DNA of 64,000 nucleotides from Bacillota bacterium (GTDB lineage Bacteria > Bacillota > Clostridia > Christensenellales > SZUA-584): positions 1 through 64,000 of the forward strand of contig JAEZIZ010000096.1 in the NCBI GenBank assembly GCA_023415915.1, written 5' to 3'. Positions 42,214 through 51,265 of this stretch are shown here, piece after piece; positions within the stretch are counted from its first letter, which is position 1, and each line of letters begins with the position of its first letter. Both the position numbers and the translations under genes were made by a program. Below the pieces are notes generated by a model. The model had not been told where the DNA came from, did not search any database, and saw nothing but the letters and a program-made list of their open reading frames with translations.

Positions 42214-43356
42214 TCAAAACACATAGCGCGCGTCTTTATCTTCACATACCAATCGCATGAGCATTTTTTCGTCGACTTCCACTCCGAGGCCGTTTCCTTC
42301 AGGAAGTACATAGCTTCCATCAGAAATCTTAACCCTCTCGCATAAAACATCTTCTCTATGGGCATGATACGTTGAATCCATCGGGAGCTTTAGTGCATCC
42401 AGCGCGCATACACAGTGGACTATCGCCGCTGTTTTTATACCCATATCCCACGCGCAGTGGTGAGCAAGCGGAAGATTTGCCGCCTCCGCGATATGCGCGA
42501 GCTTTACAAGCTCGGATATGCCGCCTATCGATTCCATATCAACTACTCCCACGTCCACCGCGTTGAGCTTAATCGCATTGAACAGGCCTCCAGGAATGTA
42601 GCAGTCTTCATTGATCGCAATAGGAACGGTACACCGCTCTCTCAGCGCCCGGTAATGGTCGAAGCAGTTAACCGGCATCGGCTGTTCTACATATTGCAGC
42701 CTGCATTCCGCAACTCCGCTAAGGTAAGATACAGCTTCTGCAAGGTTATAAGCCTGGTTCATATCTACCCTGAAATCAATATTATCCCCGGCTAACTTTC
42801 TCATCTCTTTAGCACGTTTGATATCGTATGTGACGTCAAGGCCTCCCTTGGTTTTGACCGTTTTAAATCCTTCCTGTATTATCTGTTCTATCTTTGAAGC
42901 TGTTTGCTTTTCTTCCATAATTCCCATCGCGTATGCGATAGGAGCAGCAGGCCGAACGCAGCCGCCCAGGAGTTTATAGATAGGCTTATTTGTTGCCTTT
43001 CCCATTATATCCCACAGCGCCATCTCTACGCCACTAAAAAAATGCAGCATATTAATATCAGGATTATAAAGCGAATCTATACTCCTTTTTATTACGTTTA
43101 GGTTAAACGGGTCCTGCCCTATAATAGCAGGCATCAATGCATCCTCTAATATTGTCTTTGTAAGCCGCAGGGAGAGAATCATATTCATCTCTCCCCAGCC
43201 AACGATACCTTCGTCGGTAGTAACCTTATAGATCGCGCTTGTGGCGGAGGAAGTTCCCACTGCGTCTTTACTACCCTTATAAGGAGCTATGCCCCCGTCT
43301 TCTATTGGCTTTACGGCTACCTTTACGGGATACATTTTTACGTCGGTTATTTTCAT
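42214..43356 (-). CDS. Enolase-superfamily dehydratase/racemase (MR/MLE type)
   Basis: A 380-aa protein with the mandelate racemase/muconate lactonizing enzyme fold. The base motif is VKTKGG (Lys-x-Lys) near residue 165. Metal ligands are in FRVDMNQAY (Asp) near 197, YVEQPMP (Glu) near 224 and INEDCY near 250. HHCAWDMGI near 302 offers the second-half His. Sugar-acid dehydratases of this kind turn aldonates into 2-keto-3-deoxy acids, which KdgK/KdgA could then use. The precise substrate is unknown. Confidence 0.85.
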   Translation of the reverse strand: MKITDVKMYPVKVAVKPIEDGGIAPYKGSKDAVGTSSATSAIYKVTTDEGIVGWGEMNMILSLRLTKTILEDALMPAIIGQDPFNLNVIKRSIDSLYNPDINMLHFFSGVEMALWDIMGKATNKPIYKLLGGCVRPAAPIAYAMGIMEEKQTASKIEQIIQEGFKTVKTKGGLDVTYDIKRAKEMRKLAGDNIDFRVDMNQAYNLAEAVSYLSGVAECRLQYVEQPMPVNCFDHYRALRERCTVPIAINEDCYIPGGLFNAIKLNAVDVGVVDMESIGGISELVKLAHIAEAANLPLAHHCAWDMGIKTAAIVHCVCALDALKLPMDSTYHAHREDVLCERVKISDGSYVLPEGNGLGVEVDEKMLMRLVCEDKDARYVF

Positions 43357-43380
43357 GCTCTGCCCCGAAATACTATTAGA

Positions 43381-44487
43381 TTAAAGTGTAATCTCTCTTC
43401 CTTCCTTCGCGGAAACGAGAAGTGCTTCCACTATCCTTACCTGCTCAATGCCTCCTTCAAGAGACGTTAATGGCGACAATTCCGGCTCGGGATTTTCAAA
43501 ACTGTCCGCATAAACGCATACACCTTCATTCCAGTCAAATGCGTTGCCCTTGTCGGCTTCACGCATCACTAACGCGTACGCTCCCGACTCACCGCACTTT
43601 TCAACAACGGAGGTGTAACCGTATTTGGCAAGAAGCGCCTGCGCTTCTTTTGCTTTCTCTTCGCCTTCGTCAATAACAAAGCTTAAGCCCTGCTCGCATT
43701 GGAAACCGCCCGTCTTGTTGAATATGAAGCCGCCTTTCGTAGCTGTGAACTGCAGGTAGTTTTCGCAAAGCCTGTCGATACGTTTTGTCCATTCGGTTTT
43801 CAGGCGGGCAGTAAATCCTCCCTCAAACGTAAGAAAGCAATCCATGTAGTCTACATCAGAACCTATTACGCTCTTCTTACCTACCGCATATACCTTTTCC
43901 ACCTTACGGCCGAACATGAAAAGCAGCAGGTCGACGGCATGGCTGAACAGGAAATATGCGGGAGAAGATATCGCGGCGTAATTCTTGCTGTCTTTTCCCC
44001 ATAGTTTCAATGGAACATCTATAGAGTCATCTATCCTGAATTCTCCGTATTCCGGTTTTCCGATAAACCCTTTCTCTATCAGCAGGCGTATCGAGTGGTC
44101 AATTGGGTAAAGGCGGTTCGGGAACAAAACCTTTATAACCGTACCCGATTTCTCGGCGGCTGCTTTAATTTCCATAGCGTCACTTAAATTTGTTGTCAAC
44201 GGCTTCTCACTTATCACATAAGGTATCTTATGTGCGCAGGCCGCTAGCAGCGGCTCCTTGTGGTACGGGTCCTGGGTCGCGACTACAAGTATATCTATTG
44301 CCTCGTTATTGAACATCTGTTCATAATCGCTGTAACAGTTGGCTCCGTTGGCATCTGCCCAGGCTTTCGCCTTATCAGGCTTTATGTCGCAAACTGCAAC
44401 GACCTTTGTTGTAGAATGCTTGTTAAGACGCTCTGCATGCTGGCTTCCAAGCAAACCCATTCCGATTACTGCACATCTCTTTTTCAT
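43381..44487 (-). CDS. Gfo/Idh/MocA-family oxidoreductase
   Basis: A 368-aa dehydrogenase with Rossmann motif VIGMGLLGSQHAERL at residues 7-21, signature PYVISEKPLTTNLSDAM near 90 and FSHAVDLLLFMFG near 178. The second-domain Lys-Pro motif (EKPL) is intact. It is one of two such enzymes in the island and follows the permease genes by 10 bases. It may oxidise the imported sugar at C1 or C3, or reduce a keto intermediate. AAAGGA lies upstream. Confidence 0.87.
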   Translation of the reverse strand: MKKRCAVIGMGLLGSQHAERLNKHSTTKVVAVCDIKPDKAKAWADANGANCYSDYEQMFNNEAIDILVVATQDPYHKEPLLAACAHKIPYVISEKPLTTNLSDAMEIKAAAEKSGTVIKVLFPNRLYPIDHSIRLLIEKGFIGKPEYGEFRIDDSIDVPLKLWGKDSKNYAAISSPAYFLFSHAVDLLLFMFGRKVEKVYAVGKKSVIGSDVDYMDCFLTFEGGFTARLKTEWTKRIDRLCENYLQFTATKGGFIFNKTGGFQCEQGLSFVIDEGEEKAKEAQALLAKYGYTSVVEKCGESGAYALVMREADKGNAFDWNEGVCVYADSFENPEPELSPLTSLEGGIEQVRIVEALLVSAKEGREITL

Positions 44488-44497
44488 AGTTGTTTTC

Positions 44498-45361
44498 TTA
44501 TCCTTTCACCGATCCTGAAGTTATTCCTTTTATAAAGTATTTATTACACAGGAAGAATACTAATAGTACTGGCACTGCTATAACCACTGCGGCACTCATC
44601 ATTCCGCCCCAGTCAATAATGAACTGTCCTTTGAAATCCTTAATCGCTACCGCAAGCGTTTTATAGTTTGCGCTATTTGCAAAGTTTAACGCGAACAGGA
44701 ACTCTTCCCATGTGTTAAGGAATGTAAATATACCTACGGTAACAAGCCCGGGGGTAGAAATCGGCATCAATACTTTAAATATCGCTTTTATCCTGCCACA
44801 CCCGTCAATCATAGCAGCCTCATCAAGCTCCTTTGGTATTGAACGGAAGAACGCCGTCATTGTAAGTACCGCCATAGGAAGGTTTATCGCAATGTTTGTG
44901 AGTATATTTACCCGATATGTGTCGATCATGTCTAGTTGAGCATAGATCTTAAACAACGGAATCAGCAGCACAACCGCTGGCATCATTTGTCCGAAAAGCA
45001 TACTTGTAGATAAAGCTTTGGAACCTTTAAAGACAAACCTGGCGAACGCATAAGCAGCAAAAACCGAAATAATAATTACACAGGCGGTAGTAACAGACGA
45101 TATCAACAGACTGTTGAGAAAAGCCCGCGGTATGCTTGTTTCGAATACTACTCGTTGATAATTTTCGAAAGTAGGTTCGTTAGCAACAAAAGTAGGCGGT
45201 AATGAGAATATTTCATTCGAAGGCTTTATAGACGACATAAACATCCATATTGCTGGAAACAGCGCAATTATTATAGCAACTGCAAGCACCGTGTATCCTG
45301 CGAATGTTCCCGTAATTTTACCTGCAGAACGCAACCGTTTCTGCTTTGTTTTCTTACTCAT
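44498..45361 (-). CDS. Sugar ABC importer permease (MalG type)
   Basis: A 287-aa CUT1 permease with six membrane helices and the cytoplasmic EAA loop ELDEAAMIDGCGRIKAIFKV near residue 190. The C-terminal PVLLVFFLCNKYFIKGITSGSVKG is the usual MalG ending. Its start overlaps the MalF-type stop (ATGA). It forms the channel with the preceding permease. Confidence 0.93.
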   Translation of the reverse strand: MSKKTKQKRLRSAGKITGTFAGYTVLAVAIIIALFPAIWMFMSSIKPSNEIFSLPPTFVANEPTFENYQRVVFETSIPRAFLNSLLISSVTTACVIIISVFAAYAFARFVFKGSKALSTSMLFGQMMPAVVLLIPLFKIYAQLDMIDTYRVNILTNIAINLPMAVLTMTAFFRSIPKELDEAAMIDGCGRIKAIFKVLMPISTPGLVTVGIFTFLNTWEEFLFALNFANSANYKTLAVAIKDFKGQFIIDWGGMMSAAVVIAVPVLLVFFLCNKYFIKGITSGSVKG

Positions 45362-46245
45362 TCCGCCTTGTTCCTCCCGATAACAAATTTGTTATACAAT
45401 AATGCAGCTATTGCTGTAATAACGAACAGCACCGTAGCGGCCGCGCTGGCTCGTCCCATGTTATACCCTTTAAAGTATGTCCTATAGATATAAAGCGACA
45501 GTATCTCAGTTTGATGCGCCGGTCCGCCTTCGGTCAATATGTATATGAATGTAAATGCATTCATCGTCCAGATTGTTAACAACAGTATTACAGTATTAAT
45601 CGTCGGGCTGATACTGGGCAGCGTAACATGCTTGAAAACCTTGAATGAATTGGCACCGTCTATTCGTGCAGCCTGTTTCAACTCATTCGAGACATTCTGC
45701 AGCGCTGCTTCCGTCATCAGTATAACAAACGGAACCATCTTCCAGACATTGATTATTATCGCGGAGATAAGAGCGGTATCCGACGACGATGTCCAGCTTA
45801 TGCTTTGCTGTATAATTCCAAGTTGCTTTAAAACTTCGTTTATAATACCGAAATCCGAATGGTACATCCATTGCCATACCAGCGCGCTGACGACACCTGG
45901 TAATACCCATGGAACCATCAAAGCTATTCGTATGCCCGTTTTTCCTTTGATCGAATCCATGTTGAGGATATTGGCCAGAGCAAACCCAATTAAAAACTGA
46001 AACGTTACACTTCCGACAGTCCACAAGAGCGTATTCTTGATAGCTAATAAAAAGATATTATCTGAGAATAACGCTTTAAAATTATCAATTCCAATAAACG
46101 TCAAATTGTTTGTATGAATGTCGACTTTAAAAAAGCTGATAAACAGTGTATAGCATAACGGTACCAACATAACAAACGCAATTATTGCAAGCGCAGGTGT
46201 TATATATAGGTAATTACCCAATTTGAATGTACGGGCTCTTCGCAT
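45358..46245 (-). CDS. Sugar ABC importer permease (MalF type)
   Basis: A 295-aa CUT1 permease with six predicted helices. The EAA-type loop ELKQAARIDGANSFKVFKHV near residue 195 docks onto the ATPase. AAGGA precedes the ATG. It lies 86 bases after the binding-protein gene, with a strong hairpin between them. Confidence 0.93.
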   Translation of the reverse strand: MRRARTFKLGNYLYITPALAIIAFVMLVPLCYTLFISFFKVDIHTNNLTFIGIDNFKALFSDNIFLLAIKNTLLWTVGSVTFQFLIGFALANILNMDSIKGKTGIRIALMVPWVLPGVVSALVWQWMYHSDFGIINEVLKQLGIIQQSISWTSSSDTALISAIIINVWKMVPFVILMTEAALQNVSNELKQAARIDGANSFKVFKHVTLPSISPTINTVILLLTIWTMNAFTFIYILTEGGPAHQTEILSLYIYRTYFKGYNMGRASAAATVLFVITAIAALLYNKFVIGRNKAE

Positions 46246-46279
46246 ATCGGTTCCTTCTTACATAGTTTATTTAGTATTA

Positions 46280-46305
46280 CCCGCCCCTTTTACAAAAGGG
46301 GCGGG
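46280..46305 (-). promoter_or_regulatory. Strong hairpin between binding-protein and permease genes
   Basis: CCCGCCCCTTTT (46280-46291) and AAAAGGGGCGGG (46294-46305) form a perfect 12-bp stem with no T run on the minus strand. It likely stabilises the binding-protein message relative to the permeases. Confidence 0.75.
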
Positions 46306-46331
46306 TATTGACATTACAGACTATTTCAGAC

Positions 46332-47660
46332 TCAGCCTGCGAGCAGTTCGTTTACCTGTGCTTCTGCATCCTTGAGTGCTGTTGGGGCGTCTTTAAGCCC
46401 CGCAAGAACGGCTTGTGATTCGTTATACATTATCGTCGTTATCGCGTTCATGTTGATGTTTCCGGGAACCGGCTTACCATACTGAAGCGATTCAAGGAAT
46501 ACTTTCAGTTCAGGATCAGAATATTTGGGGTCATCGATAGCATCCCTGCACGCAGAGATCGTATCGCTGAACGTTACCGAAATTTCCGGAGACGCAAGGA
46601 ACTTAATCCAAAGGAAAGCAGCATCTTTCTCGTCGTCCGTGCATTCTTTCGTCATGCCGATATTCCATCCACCCTGCTGACACTTGATAGGATATTCCGC
46701 CTTATATTGCGGGAATATCGCAAATCCCATGTTTATATCCGGATTAGCTTCGTGTATGGGAGCAAGGTCGTATGATCCGCTAACATACATTCCGAGTTTG
46801 CCCTCTGCAAACAGGTTGCGGTTCGTCGTATTGTCGTTCTCCAGAACGCTTTTCGGAGAAATGCTCTTAAGGCTCGCCCAATACTCAAGAGCTTCCACAC
46901 CTTGCGGAGTATTGAAAGCTGCTGCCGTGTGATCCTCATTAAGCAGTTCAACGCCGTTGCTGAACATCAGCGAATAAACCTGAGCTGTTGTATTGCCTGT
47001 TCCATATCCGCACAATCCAAATCCATAGATACCATTTCCAAGATCCGTTATCTTTTCGCCATATTCAACGAGCTCGTCCCATGTTGCAGGTCCCTTTTCG
47101 GGATCGAGACCGGCTTGAGTGAACAGATCTTTGTTGTAAATAAGCGCCATAACTTCCGTGCGATAGGGTAGCGCATAATGCAGTCCGTCAACTTCAGAAG
47201 TCTCAAGCCCGCCTTCGTAATATGTAGCGTTGAGATCGAGGCCATGTTTTACAGCGAGATCGTCAATAGCTATAAGGTTTCCCATCCTTGCGTAGGGTAT
47301 GGTCCATGCGATCGCCATGTCGATAATGTCCGGAATTGTTCCCGCCTGCATCGCAGCGAGGTACTTGTCTTCCATGCCATCCCACGGTCCGTACTCAAAT
47401 TTCACATTGATGTTAGGATAGGTTTCTTGGAACTTCGCGAGAAGAGTATCCATCTTTCCTTCGTTCCAGGTGCCCGTCCACATGGTAAGGTTAGCACTAA
47501 TCTGCGTAGGGTCATCTGCGGGTGCTGTAGGAGCACTCTGCTCTGATTTCTCCGGAGCCTTCGCCGATTCGCTTGGCGCTGCAGGAGCATTGCCACCGCA
47601 TGCCGCGAACATACAGGCAACCAGCACCAAGGAGATGATGGCAATCAACTTTTTCTTCAT
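46332..47660 (-). CDS. Sugar ABC importer solute-binding lipoprotein
   Basis: A family 1 extracellular solute-binding lipoprotein of about 442 aa. The lipobox is FAACGG (Cys near residue 20), followed by an Ala/Pro/Ser/Glu linker. The mature protein begins LTMWTGTWNEGKMDTLLAKF, the standard oligosaccharide-binding fold, with PYRTEVMALIYNKDLF near 165. Two ATGs compete; the second (47660) has a better-spaced GGGAGG. It should capture a di- or oligosaccharide for the MalF/MalG-type permeases. Confidence 0.92.
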   Translation of the reverse strand: MKKKLIAIISLVLVACMFAACGGNAPAAPSESAKAPEKSEQSAPTAPADDPTQISANLTMWTGTWNEGKMDTLLAKFQETYPNINVKFEYGPWDGMEDKYLAAMQAGTIPDIIDMAIAWTIPYARMGNLIAIDDLAVKHGLDLNATYYEGGLETSEVDGLHYALPYRTEVMALIYNKDLFTQAGLDPEKGPATWDELVEYGEKITDLGNGIYGFGLCGYGTGNTTAQVYSLMFSNGVELLNEDHTAAAFNTPQGVEALEYWASLKSISPKSVLENDNTTNRNLFAEGKLGMYVSGSYDLAPIHEANPDINMGFAIFPQYKAEYPIKCQQGGWNIGMTKECTDDEKDAAFLWIKFLASPEISVTFSDTISACRDAIDDPKYSDPELKVFLESLQYGKPVPGNINMNAITTIMYNESQAVLAGLKDAPTALKDAEAQVNELLAG

Positions 47661-47725
47661 TATCATTTTCCTCCCATATATAGAATTAATATTAGGTCTT
47701 TTTTACATACGACCTAAGCTATAAA

Positions 47726-48706
47726 TCAAATTGTAACAACAGCGTTTTTTTGTAGCGACTCGCATTCTTTACCGACAAGGTAGATTGTATCGCGCGCGCT
47801 TTCGGGAGTGACGCCGGTAACCTTTGAATCTCCGTTCAATATTGCCGCAAATTCGGTTAGTTCCTGATACACTCCGTCTATTTCGGACGGAACTCCTGTA
47901 AGCGTTTCCATTTTTGCGTAATAAAAATCTTTCCCTGCCGGATAAACGGCGACCTTCCCGTCCTTATACTCAATAAGTCCGTGTTCAAATACAGCCAGAT
48001 ATCCGCTTGACCACGGGAATGTGGAATCATTCCATCCGCCTTCCGCTACGACTGTTATGTCTTTGTTGTTGAATATATAATGGGTATTTATATAGCTCAT
48101 GTGGATATCTGGCTGCTCTATACCTACACTGTGCACGGCATCGGGCAAACCAAACAGGTAATTGACCATATCGGTATCATGAATGTGCATCTCATAACAG
48201 ACCATTTTGCATAGATCCGGATTCATATACCAAGATCCTTGGGGATGCACTCCGTAATAACGCCTAAGAGAAAGGTAACGCAGCCTGCCAAGACTTTCGT
48301 CCGCTATTTGCTGCTTTAAATAGCGGTATTCAGGCCAATAGCGCAGCACCTGCCCCACCATCATCTTTACGCCTTTTTCTTTTGCTTTTGCTATCATTTC
48401 GTCCGCTTCGCCCACCGAATGAGCCATCGGCTTTTCGCAGAATACGTGCATGCCTCTCTCAATGCATTTCAGAGAGTATTCATAATGCAAAAACGACGGA
48501 ACACAGATATCAACAGCATCGGGCCTGATATCGGCAAGCATCTCGTCTATATTGCAATATGCCCTGCAGTTAAGCACCTTTGAATACTTTTCTGCCGCTT
48601 CAAAGTTCATATCAACTACCGCGCACACCTCAAGGCCTTTTACATATTTGTAAGCCTCGATATGGTTTGCTCCCATGCCTCCTGTTCCTATGACTGCTAT
48701 CTTCAT
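47726..48706 (-). CDS. Gfo/Idh/MocA-family oxidoreductase
   Basis: A 326-aa dehydrogenase and first gene of the long island operon. The Rossmann motif is VIGTGGMGANHIEAY at residues 5-19, the signature HVFCEKPMAHSVGEADEMI near 88, and MHIHDTDMVNYLFG near 173. AAAGGAG lies seven bases upstream of the ATG. The promoter and LacI-type operator sit directly ahead. Its position next to the importer suggests an early oxidation of the imported sugar. Confidence 0.88.
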   Translation of the reverse strand: MKIAVIGTGGMGANHIEAYKYVKGLEVCAVVDMNFEAAEKYSKVLNCRAYCNIDEMLADIRPDAVDICVPSFLHYEYSLKCIERGMHVFCEKPMAHSVGEADEMIAKAKEKGVKMMVGQVLRYWPEYRYLKQQIADESLGRLRYLSLRRYYGVHPQGSWYMNPDLCKMVCYEMHIHDTDMVNYLFGLPDAVHSVGIEQPDIHMSYINTHYIFNNKDITVVAEGGWNDSTFPWSSGYLAVFEHGLIEYKDGKVAVYPAGKDFYYAKMETLTGVPSEIDGVYQELTEFAAILNGDSKVTGVTPESARDTIYLVGKECESLQKNAVVTI

Positions 48707-48753
48707 TATGATCTCCTTTTAGGTATTGCAATTGCAATGATTTAATTGAGAAA

Positions 48754-48767
48754 TGTAAGCGTTTACA
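48754..48767. promoter_or_regulatory. LacI/CcpA-type operator of the island operon
   Basis: TGTAAGCGTTTACA is a perfect palindrome apart from the central pair context and fits the cre consensus. It lies just downstream of the -10 box of the promoter at 48773-48801, so a bound repressor would block transcription. The island LacI protein or the global CcpA could bind it. A second palindrome, ATTGCAATTGCAAT, lies at 48725-48738. Confidence 0.78.
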
Positions 48768-48772
48768 TTATT

Positions 48773-48801
48773 ATTATACTATTTCACCGTATGCATGTCA
48801 A
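48773..48801 (-). promoter_or_regulatory. Consensus sigma-A promoter of the long island operon
   Basis: On the minus strand TTGACA (48796-48801) and TATAAT (48773-48778) are both perfect consensus and are separated by exactly 17 bases. The start would fall at the edge of the operator at 48754-48767. Confidence 0.88.
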
Positions 48802-48881
48802 TATCGCTTTCTTAAAAATTCCGTTACCCTTTTATTCCACCGCATGTATGCCCTTAGTTCTGCAGACTGCACTTAATCTGT

Positions 48882-49916
48882 TTACTGTACCGTTGTTACT
48901 TTACTGGAGAATAAGAATGTACCTACTTTAAGGTCCTTTGATTCGGCTATAATACTTCCTACACACTGTGCAGGAACAATATTGCTTATGCATGCAAGCT
49001 CACTTGAGGCATAGTGCTGCCGTAAAACAAGTATTTCACTTTCCGAGAGCTCCACGTTGGAATCCGTTACGAATACAACTTTTGTGCCCTTTTGCGCGAC
49101 CTGACGCGCCAGATTCTCCATTAAGCTGTAGCATTTATCCTTTGGCGCAAATATAAAGGCTGTCAGCCCTTTTCCCAGCATCTCAAAAGGCCCGTGCCTA
49201 AACTGCGCCGCTTCAAGATATATTGCAGGGTGCTTTGCGACCTCTTTAGCAAACAGCGCGCCAGCGTCGCCGGTGCAGCAGCTGTAACCGCGCGCAATGA
49301 ATATAAGCGTATCTTTTACATCAATGTGGGCTTTTATAGCGTCCTTCATTATATAAAACGAGTCCAGCGCTTTTTCAAGGTTAAGCAGAGAATCGGCACA
49401 ACGTTGCTGCTCATCGCTGTCCCATGCGCCTATGAAGCTCTTAGCAAACATATGCATAAGCAGCAAAGGCGCTATATAATTTCGAGTGCTTACGGCGACT
49501 TCGCTTTCCATGTAAAGTTCCAAAAGCAGGTTCGAGCGTTTACCCAGCGGGCTGAGCGCGTCGTTTGTAACCCCCACCACAAAAACGTCTTTGCTTAACT
49601 TTTCCGTCAGCTCAACAATTTCCGCGCTTCTGCCGCTTTGGGATACTATTACGACTATGTCGTCGTCGGAAACGCTCTCCATCTCATAGTGAATAAGCTG
49701 GCTGGTTACCTGTGTGTCGCATAGCATACCGGCGTTGCGCAATATCGTCGCCGCGTTCATACAGGCGGAGTATGACGAGCCCATTCCCGTAAGCAATACC
49801 CGGCGGTAGCTGCGTTTTGAAAGCTCGCTTATCTGTGAGATATAGTTCAAATACAGCTTGTATCCCGCCGATACATCCTTCGCTTGGTTTAAAACGTCCT
49901 GCTCATAAATGTTCAT
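48882..49916 (-). CDS. Double SIS-domain sugar isomerase/deaminase (GlmS/FrlB-like)
   Basis: A 344-aa protein with two sugar-isomerase domains. The first has LLTGMGSSYSACMNAA near residue 43 and IVVIVSQSGRSAEIVEL near 90. The second has LIFIARGYSCCTGDAGALFAKE near 203 and AAQFRHGPFEMLGKG near 238, the His-Gly-Pro motif of the GlmS/AgaS group. It would deaminate or isomerise a phosphorylated amino sugar or fructosamine. The ATG at 49916 has GGGGA upstream. It forms a two-gene unit with the pfkB-type kinase, a pairing also seen in fructosamine (frl) loci. Confidence 0.85.
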   Translation of the reverse strand: MNIYEQDVLNQAKDVSAGYKLYLNYISQISELSKRSYRRVLLTGMGSSYSACMNAATILRNAGMLCDTQVTSQLIHYEMESVSDDDIVVIVSQSGRSAEIVELTEKLSKDVFVVGVTNDALSPLGKRSNLLLELYMESEVAVSTRNYIAPLLLMHMFAKSFIGAWDSDEQQRCADSLLNLEKALDSFYIMKDAIKAHIDVKDTLIFIARGYSCCTGDAGALFAKEVAKHPAIYLEAAQFRHGPFEMLGKGLTAFIFAPKDKCYSLMENLARQVAQKGTKVVFVTDSNVELSESEILVLRQHYASSELACISNIVPAQCVGSIIAESKDLKVGTFLFSSKVTTVQ

Positions 49917-49930
49917 CACTATTCCCCGCT

Positions 49931-51013
49931 TTACGATATTAATAATTGTTCCAAGCCGCAAGGTTCGCCGTTACGGACATAGCTGTATGCGCTTGCATTG
50001 CCCATCTTCACACACTCCTCAAGGCTCTTGCCAAGCAGCTTTCCTATGCAATATCCTGCGTTATAGTTATCGCCTGCTCCCGTAACCACTTTAGGCTGCT
50101 TGACCGTCTCCGGTATTACGCTTGCCTCGTTTTCTTTTGTAACCGCAACGCTGCATCCCAGGCTATGCACGGTAATCTCATCTATTTCCAGGCGCATTAG
50201 CAGCGTTTGTGCCGTCTGCGATATCGATTCGGCCTTTTCCCCGATGTACTCCGCAAGATTGACAGCCTCTTTCCGGTTTGCGCTAAGCATCGTATAGTAT
50301 CTTTGCTTAAGCCGGGGCATCAGCGAGATAAGCTCAGAAACGCGGTTAAGCGGAGCAGTGGAGATATCTGCAAGGTCCATAAACAATATTTGCATCTTTT
50401 CTTTTCTCTTTTGCGTATCACCAAGCAATATCTCTTTAATTATATCGTTGCCATGATTAAGCCCGCCCCAGTTGACAAAGCATATCAGATCGCTTTCCAG
50501 CAACTCGTTTAGTTTTCGTTCTCCTATTCTTTGCTTCACTAAACGCGGAGTAATATCATCCAGCGTGCTCCGTTCTCCAAACATTATCTTGCCGTCCGGA
50601 AACTCCAGAGCGTAGCATTCCGCCGGAGCGCTGATCGCCGTTGTTTCGCAGCTTCTTTGGAGCTGCTCGAATACTGACAATACACTGCCTTCCCCAATCG
50701 CGCCCGCGCAATGTAACGTCAGCCCTTTTTTCGCAAGAGAATGTGCAAGTATAGGGGCGTTCCCCCCCATACGCCTGTAAACGCGCTTAACGCTTATATC
50801 TGCGCTTGCGCTTTCGTGCTTTATTATAAATTCATTAAACTGTTTTATGGATTCAAAGCGGCCGTAAGCGGTCATCGGCATGACGATTTCATCCACATAA
50901 CCGTCAAAACCTACAAATGCGGAGCGCTCGCTTAATATGTATTCACCATTATGCTTTTGGCCCTGATTTTCCATAATAGACAGTAGCTTCTCTATACACC
51001 CGGAAAGCTTCAA
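49931..51013 (-). CDS. PfkB-family carbohydrate kinase
   Basis: A PfkB-fold kinase of up to 360 aa. The substrate-side motif VYRRMGGNAPILAHSLAKKG lies near residue 78. The C-terminal ATP-site motif VVTGAGDNYNAGYCIG near 313 carries the catalytic Asp. The start is uncertain: TTG at 51013 has only a weak GAG nearby, and an ATG at 50974 is possible. The promoter and LacI-type operator lie 25-80 bases upstream. With the SIS gene 14 bases downstream it probably phosphorylates the sugar that the SIS enzyme then deaminates or isomerises. Confidence 0.83.
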   Translation of the reverse strand: MKLSGCIEKLLSIMENQGQKHNGEYILSERSAFVGFDGYVDEIVMPMTAYGRFESIKQFNEFIIKHESASADISVKRVYRRMGGNAPILAHSLAKKGLTLHCAGAIGEGSVLSVFEQLQRSCETTAISAPAECYALEFPDGKIMFGERSTLDDITPRLVKQRIGERKLNELLESDLICFVNWGGLNHGNDIIKEILLGDTQKRKEKMQILFMDLADISTAPLNRVSELISLMPRLKQRYYTMLSANRKEAVNLAEYIGEKAESISQTAQTLLMRLEIDEITVHSLGCSVAVTKENEASVIPETVKQPKVVTGAGDNYNAGYCIGKLLGKSLEECVKMGNASAYSYVRNGEPCGLEQLLIS

Positions 51014-51038
51014 ACTCTCAGAGAATTCCGTATCAATA

Positions 51039-51052
51039 TGTAAGCGTTATCA
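51039..51052. promoter_or_regulatory. LacI/CcpA-type operator upstream of the pfkB-SIS unit
   Basis: TGTAAGCGTTATCA shares its first ten bases with the operator at 48754 and fits the cre consensus. It sits immediately downstream of the promoter at 51064-51092, the same arrangement as in front of the long operon. Confidence 0.75.
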
Positions 51053-51063
51053 TTTTCATTCGA

Positions 51064-51092
51064 ACTATATCACATTCACTGGGCTTAGTCAA
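51064..51092 (-). promoter_or_regulatory. Sigma-A promoter of the pfkB-SIS unit
   Basis: TTGACT (51087-51092) and TATAGT (51064-51069) on the minus strand are spaced by 17 bases. Confidence 0.8.
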
Positions 51093-51173
51093 GATGTGTA
51101 TTTCAGTGTTATTATTTGATTTTATTTACTTAAATTATTTATTATTAACAATTTAAAACTATATGCATAGCTA

Positions 51174-51202
51174 TTGACGAGGTTTCCCGAGTGTGCTAAT
51201 TT
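51174..51202 (+). promoter_or_regulatory. Probable promoter of island kdgA-kdgK
   Basis: TTGACG (51174-51179) and TAATTT (51197-51202) are spaced by 17 bases and lie about 64 bases before the kdgA start. No copy of the LacI-type operator overlaps it. Confidence 0.55.
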
Positions 51203-51265
51203 GTATTTACGGCCTGTTTGACGTACCCTTTTATTATAAACAACACTCAAGAAAGGCGTGAAAAA

